A stretch of 64,000 nt of DNA from Akkermansia sp. (GCA_017517385.1 JAFWZG010000025.1:1-64000), one strand, 5' to 3'; shown: positions 43,435 to 51,949, counted from the first letter of the stretch. The notes: generated by a model not told the origin, from the sequence alone. A program made the numbers and translations.

Positions 43435-44349
43435 ATGCTAGACATTTGCTTATCAGGTACTGGCGGCACTCTGCCGCAAACAGACAGGTGGCTCACCTCT
43501 CTGATGGTTCGCTGCAACGGTCACGCCGCACTCATTGACTGCGGTGAAGGCACTCAGATAGCCCTTCAGAAAGCAGGCCAAAATCTTAGCCCCATAGACA
43601 TCATCCTCATCACCCACATCCACGCGGACCACATCAGCGGTCTCCCCGGCCTTCTGCTCACCATGGGCAAAATGGGCCGCACTGAGCCCGTCAGCATCAT
43701 CGGCCCCGTGGGTACTGAGCACATCGTCAACAGCCTCCGCTGCATCGCGCCCTTCCTCACCTTTGAGCTAACCGTTCGCGAGCTGGAGGCGGAGGAAACC
43801 CTTCTCAGCTTCCAGAACTGCGAGCTGAAGGCCTTTGCCGTAGAGCACGATTTGCCCTGCCTTGGCTACAGCTTCAGCCTACCCCGTGCAGGTAAGTTTG
43901 ATGCCGCCCGGGCTAAAGAGCTGGGCGTACCCATGCCTCTCTGGAAGCGTCTTCAGAAGGGTGAAACTATCGAGCAGGACGGTCGCACCTACACACCGGA
44001 CATGGTGATGGGCGCACCCCGCCGTGGCTTGAAGGTTACCTACTGTACGGATTCTCGCCCCCTTCCTTCCATTGCAGCAGCTGCAGCAGGCTCTGACCTC
44101 TTCATCTGCGAAGGCATGTACGGAGATGACGAGAAGCTGGACAAGGCTGTGCAGAACAAGCACATGCTCTTCTCCGAGGCCGCACAGATGGCTGCACAGG
44201 CCGGTGGTGTGAAAGAGCTCTGGCTCACTCACTACAGCCCCTCCATGCCTAATCCCGAGGATTATCTTGACGTGGCAAGAGCAATCTTCCCGAACACGCA
44301 CACCCCTAAGGATGGTTGGAGCAAGACCCTCGTATTTGACGAAGCCTAA
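43435..44349 (+). CDS. rnz: Ribonuclease Z, copy 2
   Basis: Second 304-residue RNase Z with the full motif set (THIHADHISGLPGLL, AFAVEHDLPCLGYSF, TYCTDSRP, LTHYSPS, NTHTP). The two copies have identical length and no alignment gaps by eye, so they come from a tandem duplication; many third positions differ, so it is not recent. It ends at a strong terminator. One copy could handle a specific tRNA subset or other RNA. Confidence 0.93.
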   Translation: MLDICLSGTGGTLPQTDRWLTSLMVRCNGHAALIDCGEGTQIALQKAGQNLSPIDIILITHIHADHISGLPGLLLTMGKMGRTEPVSIIGPVGTEHIVNSLRCIAPFLTFELTVRELEAEETLLSFQNCELKAFAVEHDLPCLGYSFSLPRAGKFDAARAKELGVPMPLWKRLQKGETIEQDGRTYTPDMVMGAPRRGLKVTYCTDSRPLPSIAAAAAGSDLFICEGMYGDDEKLDKAVQNKHMLFSEAAQMAAQAGGVKELWLTHYSPSMPNPEDYLDVARAIFPNTHTPKDGWSKTLVFDEA

Positions 44350-44362
44350 CTTACCCGCCAGT

Positions 44363-44398
44363 AAAAGCGGAATGCCACACTTGGCATTCCGCTTTTTT
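44363..44398 (+). terminator. Rho-independent terminator of rnz copy 2
   Basis: A perfect 15-bp stem AAAAGCGGAATGCCA (44363-44377) with its complement (44382-44396) and a run of Ts. Confidence 0.93.
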
Positions 44399-44451
44399 AT
44401 ACCCACAGCATTTTTATTCCGACTTTTCTGGCATGAAATGCCTTTTTACGA

Positions 44452-44479
44452 TTGACATACCATATACATGTGCTAGCAT
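44452..44479 (+). promoter_or_regulatory. Promoter of the double-thioredoxin gene
   Basis: TTGACA (44452), 16 bp, extended -10 TGCTAGCAT (hexamer 44474-44479). The ATG is ten bases downstream, so the leader would be 0-3 nt. Confidence 0.6.
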
Positions 44480-44488
44480 GGTGATGTC

Positions 44489-45628
44489 ATGAAACACACA
44501 CTCCTTCTTTTTGCCCTGCTACTGGGCATCAGCAGCTGGGCCGCTCCGGAGGCTGCAGCAGCGGATGAAGCTACGACCACCCGCCAGACGAGCCGCACCG
44601 CTCGTACAGGTGCTCGTCAGGCCACCCGCCAGAGTGCCACCCGCCAAACTACTCGTCAGGGTGCTACCCGCCAGAATACTCGCCGGGGCGAACGCAGCAC
44701 AGCAGCTCAGGATGAAGCGCCCGCACAAGAGCTTTCCGTTGTGGCCACAGCCCTGAAGAATGCAGAATACCTCACAAGTGCCCGTCCGAATCTGAACGCC
44801 AAGTTCTTCATCATCCTCCGCTCGGCCAGCTGGTGCGGCCCCTGCCGCAATGAGATGCCCCGCATCGCCGCTGAATATGCCAATATTCGCCGCAGCGGTC
44901 AGGTGGAGCTCATTCTCCACAGTCAGGATAACACCCCTGAACAGGCAGTGCAGTTCGTGACCTCCAACAACGGCAACTTCCCCATCATCGCTAAGGATAA
45001 AATGCCTCAGCTGCCTAATATGCCCCAGACGCCCGGCATCCCGTGGGCCATATTCATGGATGCTGATGGCAACGTGGTGACCAGCCAGCATGGCTCCTCC
45101 GTCATGCAGTGGAGAAATCACACCATCAAGGATGCTCCGGATGTAGAAATCCCTGATGATGCTAACGCTAGCGAAGACTCCGAGCCTAAGCGCCCCACTG
45201 TGGCAGAAGCCCTTAGCGAGGTAGACTTCATCAGTGGCCGCCCCGCAAAAAATGCTCGCTACTACATCTTCCTGCACTCTGCCAGCTGGTGTGGCCCCTG
45301 CCGCGCCCTCATGCCGCAGATTGTAGCAGAGTACCGCAAGCTGCGCCGCAAAAAGGTGGAGATTATTCTTGTCTCCGGAGACCGCTCGGAAGCAGATGCC
45401 AAGAACTATGTCCGCGAGCATCAGGTACGCTTCCCCGCTGCCATGCCCTCAGCTGTAGCAAATGTTCCCGGCTACCAGCCCCCCAGTGCCTACCCCTCTG
45501 CTATCATTGTGGATAACCAAGGCAAAGTCATCCAGCAGGGTCATGGCAGCATCATTCTGGAGTGGCAGGAAATCCTCCGCGAGCATGAGCAGGCCAACCG
45601 CGCTAACCGCTCTTCCAGACAGAACTGA
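44489..45628 (+). CDS. Secreted protein with two thioredoxin-like domains
   Basis: A signal peptide (MKHTLLLFALLLGISSWAAP) is followed by a Thr/Arg/Gln-rich linker of TRQ/ATRQ repeats (about 30-70). Two thioredoxin-like domains follow, about 85-225 and 235-370, each with an identical SASWCGPCR active site, a following EMPRIAAEY or LMPQIVAEY helix, and cis-Pro positions (GIPWAIFMDADGN, AYPSAIIVDNQGK). This makes a TlpA/DsbE-like periplasmic reductant or oxidant; two active sites in one chain suggest intramolecular electron relay. No DsbD gene is adjacent. Confidence 0.83.
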   Translation: MKHTLLLFALLLGISSWAAPEAAAADEATTTRQTSRTARTGARQATRQSATRQTTRQGATRQNTRRGERSTAAQDEAPAQELSVVATALKNAEYLTSARPNLNAKFFIILRSASWCGPCRNEMPRIAAEYANIRRSGQVELILHSQDNTPEQAVQFVTSNNGNFPIIAKDKMPQLPNMPQTPGIPWAIFMDADGNVVTSQHGSSVMQWRNHTIKDAPDVEIPDDANASEDSEPKRPTVAEALSEVDFISGRPAKNARYYIFLHSASWCGPCRALMPQIVAEYRKLRRKKVEIILVSGDRSEADAKNYVREHQVRFPAAMPSAVANVPGYQPPSAYPSAIIVDNQGKVIQQGHGSIILEWQEILREHEQANRANRSSRQN

Positions 45629-45654
45629 TTCACTTTTTTCCACTATATTTTCAT

Positions 45655-45684
45655 GCCGGGCAGCACCACTGCCCGGCTTTTTTT
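45655..45684 (+). terminator. Rho-independent terminator
   Basis: Stem GCCGGGCAG (45655-45663) with CTGCCCGGC (45669-45677), loop CACCA, then seven Ts. Confidence 0.92.
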
Positions 45685-45719
45685 ATCCGTAAATATAGAA
45701 AAGAAGGCAAATTTAAGAC

Positions 45720-45748
45720 TTGCCAAACGCTCGTTTTTAGACTAAACT
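45720..45748 (+). promoter_or_regulatory. Promoter of the RelE-like gene (leaderless)
   Basis: TTGCCA (45720), 17 bp, TAAACT (45743-45748), then seven bases and the ATG at 45756. Confidence 0.7.
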
Positions 45749-45755
45749 CCAGCCG

Positions 45756-46121
45756 ATGCATCAAATCGTATTCAATGAAATTAGCGCGAGCGAAGTCTCG
45801 GCCATTCCGACCTTGGAACAGCTGGAGTTAATCTCCGGTTTCCGGGTTGATGAGGATTTTCTCACCGGTAAGAAGGAAGACCCTGCCTTTGGTGTCGTCG
45901 AGCGAGACGGCCGCCGCATCTTCCGTTATCGTTCAAAGGATTATCGTATCTATTTCACCATCGAGAACGGTTCCGTCATCGTGCAGCGCGTGCTGCATGC
46001 AGATTCTCTGAAGGACTTCATGTTCCGTGCCAACATGGGTGGCAATGAAGACCATGCCCTCGGAGCCAGCCGTTCTTTCTGGAACCTGATTGAGGCCGGA
46101 GAAAGCGCCCCTCGTAAATAA
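45756..46121 (+). CDS. Small RelE/ParE-like protein, no adjacent antitoxin
   Basis: 121 residues. The central part, RRIFRYRSKDYRIYFTIEN then GSVIVQRVLHADSLKDF, has the strand-strand-strand pattern of RelE/ParE-type folds (R-R-YRIYF-I, V-RVLHRKD). An N-terminal helix-rich extension (about 1-45) and a C-terminal tail extend it beyond a usual toxin. No antitoxin frame is next to it, so it may be a domesticated fold with a ribosome or RNA role. It overlaps nothing and precedes the ABC permease by 20 bp. Confidence 0.55.
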   Translation: MHQIVFNEISASEVSAIPTLEQLELISGFRVDEDFLTGKKEDPAFGVVERDGRRIFRYRSKDYRIYFTIENGSVIVQRVLHADSLKDFMFRANMGGNEDHALGASRSFWNLIEAGESAPRK

Positions 46122-46141
46122 CTCAAGCCCACAGGAACGCC

Positions 46142-47062
46142 ATGGCCCAAGCCCAGAGCAGCCTGGTACGAACGCCCGCACGCGTAGCCGCGGTAGCGGG
46201 CGTCACGTTTACCCAGTTGGTACGCATGCGCCTCTTTCTGGTGCTGGCAGTATTCGGCATCGGCTTCATGGCACTGCAGTTTCTACCATATCAAGGAAAG
46301 CTCGGCGTTGAATTCCGAGGTATAGAACAACTGCAGCTTATCAAAGATGTAGCCATAGGCTGCATGCAGCTCTTCGGCCTCATCTTCTGTGTGGGAGCCA
46401 CAGCTCTTCTTATCCCGCGAGACACAGAAGACCGCATTCTCTACACCATTCTTTGCAAACCGGTACCCCGCTTTGATTATCTGGCCGGCAAAGCAGCCGG
46501 AGTCATGCTGCTCCTGCTGGTGATGCTGCTGGTGATGGACGGCCTGATGAGCGCAGTATTATGGCTGCGTGAAGGTACCCTTGCGGAAGAGATGTGCCTT
46601 TTACTGCAGCACAAGGGAATACCGACCTCTGAGATGGGGCCGTATCTGGAACAGATTCACGCAGCAGGCAACACTTGGGATACCCAGCGAGCCATCATAG
46701 CCATGTTTCTTGGCTATGGAGTGCTGACCACCATCACCCTGCTCTTCTCCTGCTTCACCAGCGGTACCATCGTAAGCATGATTTTCGGCCTCGGTGCCTA
46801 TTTCATCGGCATGTTTCAGGGGCAGCTCTTCAGCGCCATCAGCGCTACCGGCACGGAAGGCACCAGCCCAATCATGCAGCATACTCAGCAGATTGTAAGC
46901 CTGCTTCTGCCTGATTTCAGCCTATTCTCCGTGGCTGATACAGCCACCTCCGGAGTAGCTCTCAGCTGGGCCATGCTTGGCAGCCTGACCCTCATTGCTG
47001 TAGCATACATGCTAATGCACCTCCTTATCTCCGCTTGGATTTTTGCGCACAAGGAATTCTAA
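46142..47062 (+). CDS. ABC-2 type transport permease
   Basis: Integral membrane protein with six hydrophobic segments (about 22-42, 75-97, 118-140, 195-220, 225-240 and 275-300). Typical ABC-2 text includes LLIPRDTEDRILYTILCKPV, which follows the second helix, as in NosY/GldF-like permeases. No ATPase gene is adjacent in the window, so its partner lies elsewhere. AGGAA seven bases before the ATG is one of the few recognisable ribosome sites here. Confidence 0.8.
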   Translation: MAQAQSSLVRTPARVAAVAGVTFTQLVRMRLFLVLAVFGIGFMALQFLPYQGKLGVEFRGIEQLQLIKDVAIGCMQLFGLIFCVGATALLIPRDTEDRILYTILCKPVPRFDYLAGKAAGVMLLLLVMLLVMDGLMSAVLWLREGTLAEEMCLLLQHKGIPTSEMGPYLEQIHAAGNTWDTQRAIIAMFLGYGVLTTITLLFSCFTSGTIVSMIFGLGAYFIGMFQGQLFSAISATGTEGTSPIMQHTQQIVSLLLPDFSLFSVADTATSGVALSWAMLGSLTLIAVAYMLMHLLISAWIFAHKEF

Positions 47063-47080
47063 TTCAACCGAATACTCACC

Positions 47081-47707
47081 ATGAGCTGGGAACACATCAT
47101 CGCCTGCGCCGGCACACTCTTTCTCGTACTGGATCCCGCCGGAACCGCCCCAATGGTACAGAGCCTTCTACTTCAGCTACCCGAAAAGCGCCGCAAACAC
47201 GTTTTGCTTCGAGAGGTGTTTTTCGTGCTGATATTGCTGCTCTTTTTCTTCTTCCTAGGTAAATTGATATTAGGCTGGATGGGCATCTCCACCAGTTCGC
47301 TGAACCTGAGTGGCGGCATCATGCTCTTCATCATCGCCATCGGCATGGTGTTCCCCACCAAGCGTAGCCCGCACTTGGACCTGAGCAGCACGGAAATTTT
47401 CATCGTGCCGGTCACAGTACCGCTCATTGTAGGGCCGGCCGCCATATCCGTTGTAATGATGCAGGCTGCCATGTGCACAACCCCTATGGAGAAGATGGAA
47501 GGCATTATCTCCATTCTGTTGGCATGGTTCATGACGGCCGCCCTGCTCTGCCTTTCCGGGAAACTCCTGACATTCCTTGGAGAAAAGGGCACCACAGCCC
47601 TCACACGTCTCATGGGCACCATTCTCGTGCTGCTCTCCGTACAGATGATTCTCAACGGCATCACCGAATATATCAAAGCCCTCCCCAGCATTCTTCCCAC
47701 CCCCTGA
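47081..47707 (+). CDS. marC: MarC-family integral membrane protein
   Basis: 208 residues with six membrane helices. The family patterns LFLVLDPAGTAPMVQSLL, SGGIMLFIIAIGMVFP and VPLIVGPAAISVVMM (the conserved P-L-GPA) are present. Members' substrates are unresolved (drug efflux has been reported and disputed). It follows the ABC permease by 18 bp and precedes the Sel1 gene by 15 bp, forming a run. Confidence 0.87.
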   Translation: MSWEHIIACAGTLFLVLDPAGTAPMVQSLLLQLPEKRRKHVLLREVFFVLILLLFFFFLGKLILGWMGISTSSLNLSGGIMLFIIAIGMVFPTKRSPHLDLSSTEIFIVPVTVPLIVGPAAISVVMMQAAMCTTPMEKMEGIISILLAWFMTAALLCLSGKLLTFLGEKGTTALTRLMGTILVLLSVQMILNGITEYIKALPSILPTP

Positions 47708-47722
47708 GCCCGCGTATTCCGC

Positions 47723-48112
47723 ATGTCACACGAAGCACCTATCAACCCCGCGGACTGCATGCAGCAAGCCAAACGCCTCATGAGAGGCCGTGGCTGTGCG
47801 CGGGATTATGAAGCCGCGGTAGCCCTCTTTGACCAAGCCGCCCGCAGCGGTGCTACGGATGCCCTCTATCAGCTCGGCAAGTGCTACCTGAAAGGCATAG
47901 GCTGCAGAAAAGACCCCTCCGGCGCTATATCCTGCCTAGAGCGAGCAGCTCTCTGCGGCCACTCCGCTGCCACTTACCGCCTCGGTGAATGTTTTGAGCA
48001 AGGCATTGGCGCCCCACGTAGTGCTGAACTGGCAGCTTATTGGTACCGGAAAGCAGCCGCGCTCAATCACCCTGAGGCTTACCGCGCCCTCCTGCGCCTC
48101 GCAAGAAAATAA
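47723..48112 (+). CDS. Sel1-repeat protein
   Basis: 129 residues made of about three Sel1-like repeats: DYEAAVALFDQAARSGATDA, ALYQLGKCYLKGIGCRKDPS-like text, then YRLGECFEQGIGAPRSAELA and YWYRKAAALNHPEAYRAL. Helical repeats of this type hold protein partners. No signal peptide is visible, so it is cytoplasmic. It is the third gene of the marC run. Confidence 0.82.
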   Translation: MSHEAPINPADCMQQAKRLMRGRGCARDYEAAVALFDQAARSGATDALYQLGKCYLKGIGCRKDPSGAISCLERAALCGHSAATYRLGECFEQGIGAPRSAELAAYWYRKAAALNHPEAYRALLRLARK

Positions 48113-48150
48113 GCGGCAAAGCCCATTTAACATCATGGCAGAGAACAAAC

Positions 48151-48179
48151 TTGCCAACCCCGCTGAGCTATAGTACTAT
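48151..48179 (+). promoter_or_regulatory. Promoter of the GHL10 gene (leaderless)
   Basis: TTGCCA (48151), 17 bp, TACTAT (48174-48179), then seven bases and ATG 48187. The in-frame ATG at 48178 overlaps the -10, and the frame is open back through the promoter to 48151. Confidence 0.65.
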
Positions 48180-48186
48180 GCGGGGC

Positions 48187-49608
48187 ATGAAGAAATTGCT
48201 GCAGCTCATACTACTCCTTACCACGATAAGCCTCGCTCAAGCATGGCAGCAGGTGAATGAAAATGCACCCGAGCCGCCCCGTGAGTTCCGCGCCGTATGG
48301 GTCTCCACCGTGTATAATCTGGACTGGCCTTCCCGTGCCGGCCTCTCCGCAGCCCAGCAAAAACAAGAGCTTCTCACCATCCTGAACAAGGCCGTTCAGT
48401 TAAAACTGAACGCTATCATCCTGCAAATCCGCCCGAATGGCGATGCCTTCTACCGCTCCAACCTAGAGCCTTGGAGCGCTTGGCTGAGCGGGCCCGGTGT
48501 CAACCCCGGCTATGACCCCCTCGCCTTCGCCATCACTGAGGCTCATAAGCGTGGGCTGGAACTGCACGCTTGGTTCAACCCCTTCCGTGCCACCATCAGC
48601 GGGCGCCCCGTTGGCCGGAACCACATCTCCAACAGGAATCCTAGCTTGCTCATGCAGGCAGGCTCCACCACCATCCTGAATCCCTCCAGCAATACAGCAC
48701 AGCAGCACGTGCTGAACGTCATCATGGATGTCGTGCGCCGTTATGATATAGACGGCGTGCATCTGGATGACTACTTCTACCCCTACCCCCCTCATCATAA
48801 CGTGCGTGATGGTCGCAGCCCGGCACAGCGACGCGCCGCCATTGATGCTTTCGTTCAGCGCCTTTACTCCGGCGTAAAGCAAGTCAAACCTTGGGTACGC
48901 GTGGGCATCAGCCCCTTCGGCATCTGGCAACCCGGGCACCCCTCCGGTGTGCAGGCCGGTGTAAATGCATACGAGCACCTCGCCTGTGACGCCCGCAAGT
49001 GGCTTTCCCGTGGATGGGTGGATTACCTCGCACCCCAGCTGTATTGGCGCATCGACAGCGAGCAGAGCTTCACCGCGCTCATGCGCTGGTGGGTCAGCAT
49101 CAATCCTAGACGCCCCGTCTGGCCCGGCATTGCCTCCGCACGCATCAACAGCCGCGAGGACCCCGGCCGCCCCGCTTCAGAAATTGATGCCCAGATAGAC
49201 TATTCCCGCCGCCTTGCCCGCCAGAGTGCCGGCCAGCTTTTCTGGAGCTGGCGCTCCATTGGCAACAATGCCGGAGGCATCCAGAATTACCTTGCACGCC
49301 GCTACACCACGTACGCCGTACCTCCGGCCATGCCCTGGTGCGGAAACGTACGCCCCGGCCGCCCCACCGCCCAAGCACAGAACCGTGGCAACACCATCCG
49401 CCTCGCTTGGGCTCCTGTGGACACAGCTGCCCGCAAGTGGGTTATTCAGGCAGGTGACGGCAGCACTTGGTATACAGTCTGCATTCTCCCCGGCGGTCAG
49501 AACAGGGTCACCCTTCCGGCAAATCTCATCGGCTCCGCCAGCCGCATAGCCATTCGCCCCATCTCCGCCTGCGGTAACAGCGGCACCCCCGCAGTGCTTG
49601 CGCGGTAG
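48187..49608 (+). CDS. GHL10/DUF187 family glycoside hydrolase-like protein
   Basis: Secreted TIM-barrel protein of the YngK type. The start ATG 48187 gives the signal peptide MKKLLQLILLLTTISLAQA. The catalytic-type region contains FRAVWVSTVYNLDWPSR, NAIILQIRPNGDAFYRSNLE, HAWFNPFRA, DIDGVHLDDYFYPYPP, GISPFGIW and YLAPQLYWR, matching GHL10 signatures (Asp/Glu near barrel ends). The C-terminal about 80 residues look like a beta-sandwich. The substrate is unknown; envelope or host glycan is plausible. Confidence 0.9.
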   Translation: MKKLLQLILLLTTISLAQAWQQVNENAPEPPREFRAVWVSTVYNLDWPSRAGLSAAQQKQELLTILNKAVQLKLNAIILQIRPNGDAFYRSNLEPWSAWLSGPGVNPGYDPLAFAITEAHKRGLELHAWFNPFRATISGRPVGRNHISNRNPSLLMQAGSTTILNPSSNTAQQHVLNVIMDVVRRYDIDGVHLDDYFYPYPPHHNVRDGRSPAQRRAAIDAFVQRLYSGVKQVKPWVRVGISPFGIWQPGHPSGVQAGVNAYEHLACDARKWLSRGWVDYLAPQLYWRIDSEQSFTALMRWWVSINPRRPVWPGIASARINSREDPGRPASEIDAQIDYSRRLARQSAGQLFWSWRSIGNNAGGIQNYLARRYTTYAVPPAMPWCGNVRPGRPTAQAQNRGNTIRLAWAPVDTAARKWVIQAGDGSTWYTVCILPGGQNRVTLPANLIGSASRIAIRPISACGNSGTPAVLAR

Positions 49609-49626
49609 GCAAGCTTTCAAAGAACT

Positions 49627-49851
49627 ATGCAAAATACCATTTCACCCTGCAGCCGTACAGCTACCCTTCTGCTCTCCTTCTTCATGATTTTCGGAATATG
49701 CGGCCTTCACCGCTTCTATGCCGGAAAGGTGTTTACAGGCATCCTGCAGCTTATCACAGTAGGCTTTTTCGGCATCTGGCAGGTAATAGACATCGTCCGT
49801 ATCATCTTCGGTGCGTTCTCTGATTCCGAAGGCCGCCCCATCATCCGCTGA
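49627..49851 (+). CDS. TM2-domain membrane protein
   Basis: 74 residues with two membrane helices joined by a short turn. The TM2 pattern GICGLHRFYAGKVFTGILQL and GFFGIWQVIDIVRI is clear (G-hRFY-GK, G-G-W-h-D). Function of bacterial TM2 proteins is unknown. It starts 18 bp after the GHL10 gene and ends before a bidirectional terminator. Confidence 0.88.
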   Translation: MQNTISPCSRTATLLLSFFMIFGICGLHRFYAGKVFTGILQLITVGFFGIWQVIDIVRIIFGAFSDSEGRPIIR

Positions 49852-49874
49852 TAACCAACAAGCCTTTCCTCCCC

Positions 49875-49920
49875 AAAAAAACGGAGCCGAGCAGAACTAC
49901 TGCCCGGCTCCCGTTTTTTT
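49875..49920. terminator. Bidirectional terminator
   Basis: An ACGG-AGCCG / CGGCT-CCCGT hairpin has As on its left and Ts on its right, so it can stop both the TM2 gene (plus) and plsX (minus). Confidence 0.85.
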
Positions 49921-49943
49921 ACAGTAAGAGAATCAGCCCAGCC

Positions 49944-50987
49944 TCAAGCCTCAAGCTCCTTCAGCACGGGGTTAATCTTGGCCATCGTCTCAATGATACG
50001 ATCATTCACACTGTTGCGCACCATGCTGGCAGCCATGCGGCAGGCATTCAGAATAGCCGTAGCATTTGCAGAGCCATGAGCAATGATGGACACACCATTC
50101 ACACCCATGAGCGGGCAGCCACCAATGGCATCAGCACTCATGCGGCTCTTGAGGGTCTTAAACACAGAGCGCATACAGAGAGCGCCCAGCTTAGCCATTG
50201 TGCTGGACATAATGCCGGCCTTAATCCAATTCGTATAAGCATGTGCCGTAGCCTCCACACTCTTCAGCAGGATATTGCCGGTGAAACCATCCGTCACAGC
50301 CACATCCAACTCCGTCTCAAAGAGATCATGCCCCTCGCAGTTGCCGGTAAAGTTAAACGGCAGCATACCACGGTCAGAAAGGGTCTTAAGAAGAGCAAAA
50401 GTTTTCAGGGAGAACTCACTGCCCTTGCAATCCTCCGTGCCATTGCTCATCACGCCCACATTCGGCACCTCGCGGTTATACACATAGCGAGCCATCATAG
50501 CGGACATCACAGCGTAACCCACCAAGTGGCGGGGCTTTGCATCAGGATTAGCGCCGGTGTCACTCACCAGCACATACCCATGAATGCTAGGCAAAGGTGA
50601 AACGATACCGGCGCGTTCCACACCATCAAGCAAACGCAGCTTAATCGTGCTGGCAGCCACGGCGGCACCCGTGTTACCTGCAGAAAGCACAGCATCAGCC
50701 TCACCCTTCTTTACCAAATCCACGGAAATGCTCATGGAAGAGTTCTTCTTCTGGCGCACTGCAGCAAGGCCGCTCTCATCCATACCCACCACTTCGGGAG
50801 CATGAACAATCTCCAGCTTGCTGTTCGAGCCAATCCCGGCGGCATCACACTGAGCCTTCAGAACACTCTCATCACCAACTAGAAACAACTTCTTAAGAAA
50901 ATCCATACGGGACAGAGCCTGCACGGCGCCGTCCACATTCACACCGGGTGCAGCATCGCCACCCATCGCATCAATCGCTAATTTCAT
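49944..50987 (-). CDS. plsX: Phosphate acyltransferase PlsX
   Basis: Makes acyl-phosphate from acyl-ACP for phospholipid synthesis. The N-terminal signature MKLAIDAMGGDAAPGVNVDG is conserved, as are VLSAGNTGAAVAAS, LVSDTGANPDAKPRHLVGYA and VMSNGTEDCKGS. It lies in the usual yceD-rpmF-plsX order but is separated from rpmF by a terminator and has its own TTGACA-17-TAGAGT promoter. Length is 347. The predicted leader is about 21 nt. Confidence 0.95.
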   Translation of the reverse strand: MKLAIDAMGGDAAPGVNVDGAVQALSRMDFLKKLFLVGDESVLKAQCDAAGIGSNSKLEIVHAPEVVGMDESGLAAVRQKKNSSMSISVDLVKKGEADAVLSAGNTGAAVAASTIKLRLLDGVERAGIVSPLPSIHGYVLVSDTGANPDAKPRHLVGYAVMSAMMARYVYNREVPNVGVMSNGTEDCKGSEFSLKTFALLKTLSDRGMLPFNFTGNCEGHDLFETELDVAVTDGFTGNILLKSVEATAHAYTNWIKAGIMSSTMAKLGALCMRSVFKTLKSRMSADAIGGCPLMGVNGVSIIAHGSANATAILNACRMAASMVRNSVNDRIIETMAKINPVLKELEA

Positions 50988-51014
50988 ACGCGTGTTCGTA
51001 GAATGTTTGTCCGT

Positions 51015-51043
51015 ACTCTAACACCATTTTCGTATGATGTCAA
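51015..51043 (-). promoter_or_regulatory. Promoter of plsX
   Basis: Minus strand TTGACA (51038-51043), 17 bp, TAGAGT (51015-51020). The hexamer is just downstream of the rpmF terminator. Confidence 0.65.
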
Positions 51044-51046
51044 CAC

Positions 51047-51078
51047 AAAAACCGCCCTACAGTCACAACTGCAGGGCG
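51047..51078 (-). terminator. Terminator after rpmF
   Basis: Stem 51053-51062 with 51069-51078 (one mismatch), followed on the minus strand by GTTTTTG. It splits rpmF from plsX. Confidence 0.78.
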
Positions 51079-51125
51079 ATTGAAGCTTTTTATTTAAGCA
51101 GGGGTTCTTATCGCGAGCGGACTAA

Positions 51126-51317
51126 TTAGTCCACAAGCTTCACAATAACCTCAGCCCCACTCTGGGTCTTGTAGGTACCGCACTGGCCACAGGCAGTGTG
51201 ACCGGGAACGGCTGCACCGCACTTGGGGCACTTGCCGAGTTTGGGGGCCTTCCAGGCCTGAGCGGCCAGGCGGGAGCGCTGCTTCATCTTGGACGTTCTG
51301 CGTTTCGGAGCTGCCAT
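51126..51317 (-). CDS. rpmF: Ribosomal protein L32
   Basis: 63 residues. [16 protein letters not shown] is the typical N-terminus of bL32. It carries the zinc ribbon [18 protein letters not shown] with four Cys. It follows yceD after 51 bp on the minus strand, as in many bacteria, and is followed by a terminator. Confidence 0.97.
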   Translation of the reverse strand: MAAPKRRTSKMKQRSRLAAQAWKAPKLGKCPKCGAAVPGHTACGQCGTYKTQSGAEVIVKLVD

Positions 51318-51368
51318 AGTTCTATATTCTGGTTAAGATTTACTGTGAGTGAGAGTGGGGCCAGTGCG

Positions 51369-51857
51369 TCACTTTTGAGGAAAATCATCTAAGGCATCCC
51401 AGACGCTCTTGCCACTCGGGGTGGCCGAGTTTACACCCGATTGGGGGTCTTTGTCCAGCCTAAAATCACAAAATGTGTCATTTATTTCACATTCAAGGCC
51501 TGAAATCTCACATTTTGGGTATCCGGGGAGCTCCAGAAGAACCTCTTCGCGCAGTTCTTCAGTCACATCCGCCTCCACTTTTCCCTTCACATCACATGAA
51601 ATGGTCAGCTCATCAATCTGCACAGTATACTCAAATTCACGCAGGCAGCGGTCACAGCGGAGGAGGAACGGGGCAGAGATGCTTCCTCGCACCACCAGCT
51701 CCGTCTCATACAGCTGAGCTTCCAGGCTGTAGGACAGAGGGCCCACGCTCGGAGCGCCGGTTTCTTCCGTACCGAAGAGAGAGCCATCAGCCTCACCCTC
51801 CAGCACCAATCCTTCCTCCGGGAACTCCTCCAGCGGTATTATCACACGTGACTTCAT
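51369..51857 (-). CDS. yceD: YceD/DUF177 family protein
   Basis: Conserved partner of L32 genes, thought to act in 23S rRNA or ribosome assembly. The conserved core LLRCDRCLREFEYTV contains the CxxC pair of the family, and DVTEELREEVLLELPGYPKC follows. Start ATG 51857, exactly seven bases after CACAAT in a TTGACA-17-CACAAT promoter, gives 162 residues; the frame is open to 51920 upstream. The C-terminus contains CEINDTFCDF. Confidence 0.85.
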   Translation of the reverse strand: MKSRVIIPLEEFPEEGLVLEGEADGSLFGTEETGAPSVGPLSYSLEAQLYETELVVRGSISAPFLLRCDRCLREFEYTVQIDELTISCDVKGKVEADVTEELREEVLLELPGYPKCEISGLECEINDTFCDFRLDKDPQSGVNSATPSGKSVWDALDDFPQK

Positions 51858-51863
51858 GCCGCT

Positions 51864-51892
51864 ATTGTGCCTGTTCAGCCGCCTACTGTCAA
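51864..51892 (-). promoter_or_regulatory. Promoter of yceD-rpmF (leaderless)
   Basis: Minus strand TTGACA (51887-51892), 17 bp, CACAAT (51864-51869), then six bases and the ATG. It diverges from the promoter of the ActB-like gene 21 bp away. Confidence 0.6.
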
Positions 51893-51913
51893 GCGGAATA
51901 TCGCAGATTACAT

Positions 51914-51942
51914 TTGTCAATCGTGCCTCAATGCGCTATAAT
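51914..51942 (+). promoter_or_regulatory. Promoter of the ActB-like gene (leaderless)
   Basis: TTGTCA (51914), 17 bp, consensus TATAAT (51937-51942), then seven bases and ATG 51950. Confidence 0.75.
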
Positions 51943-51949
51943 AAGCCAC

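Noticed and set aside
51473-51949. N-terminal extension of the ActB-like gene
   Set aside because: It overlaps yceD on the other strand and the promoter; the TAT signal begins at 51950.
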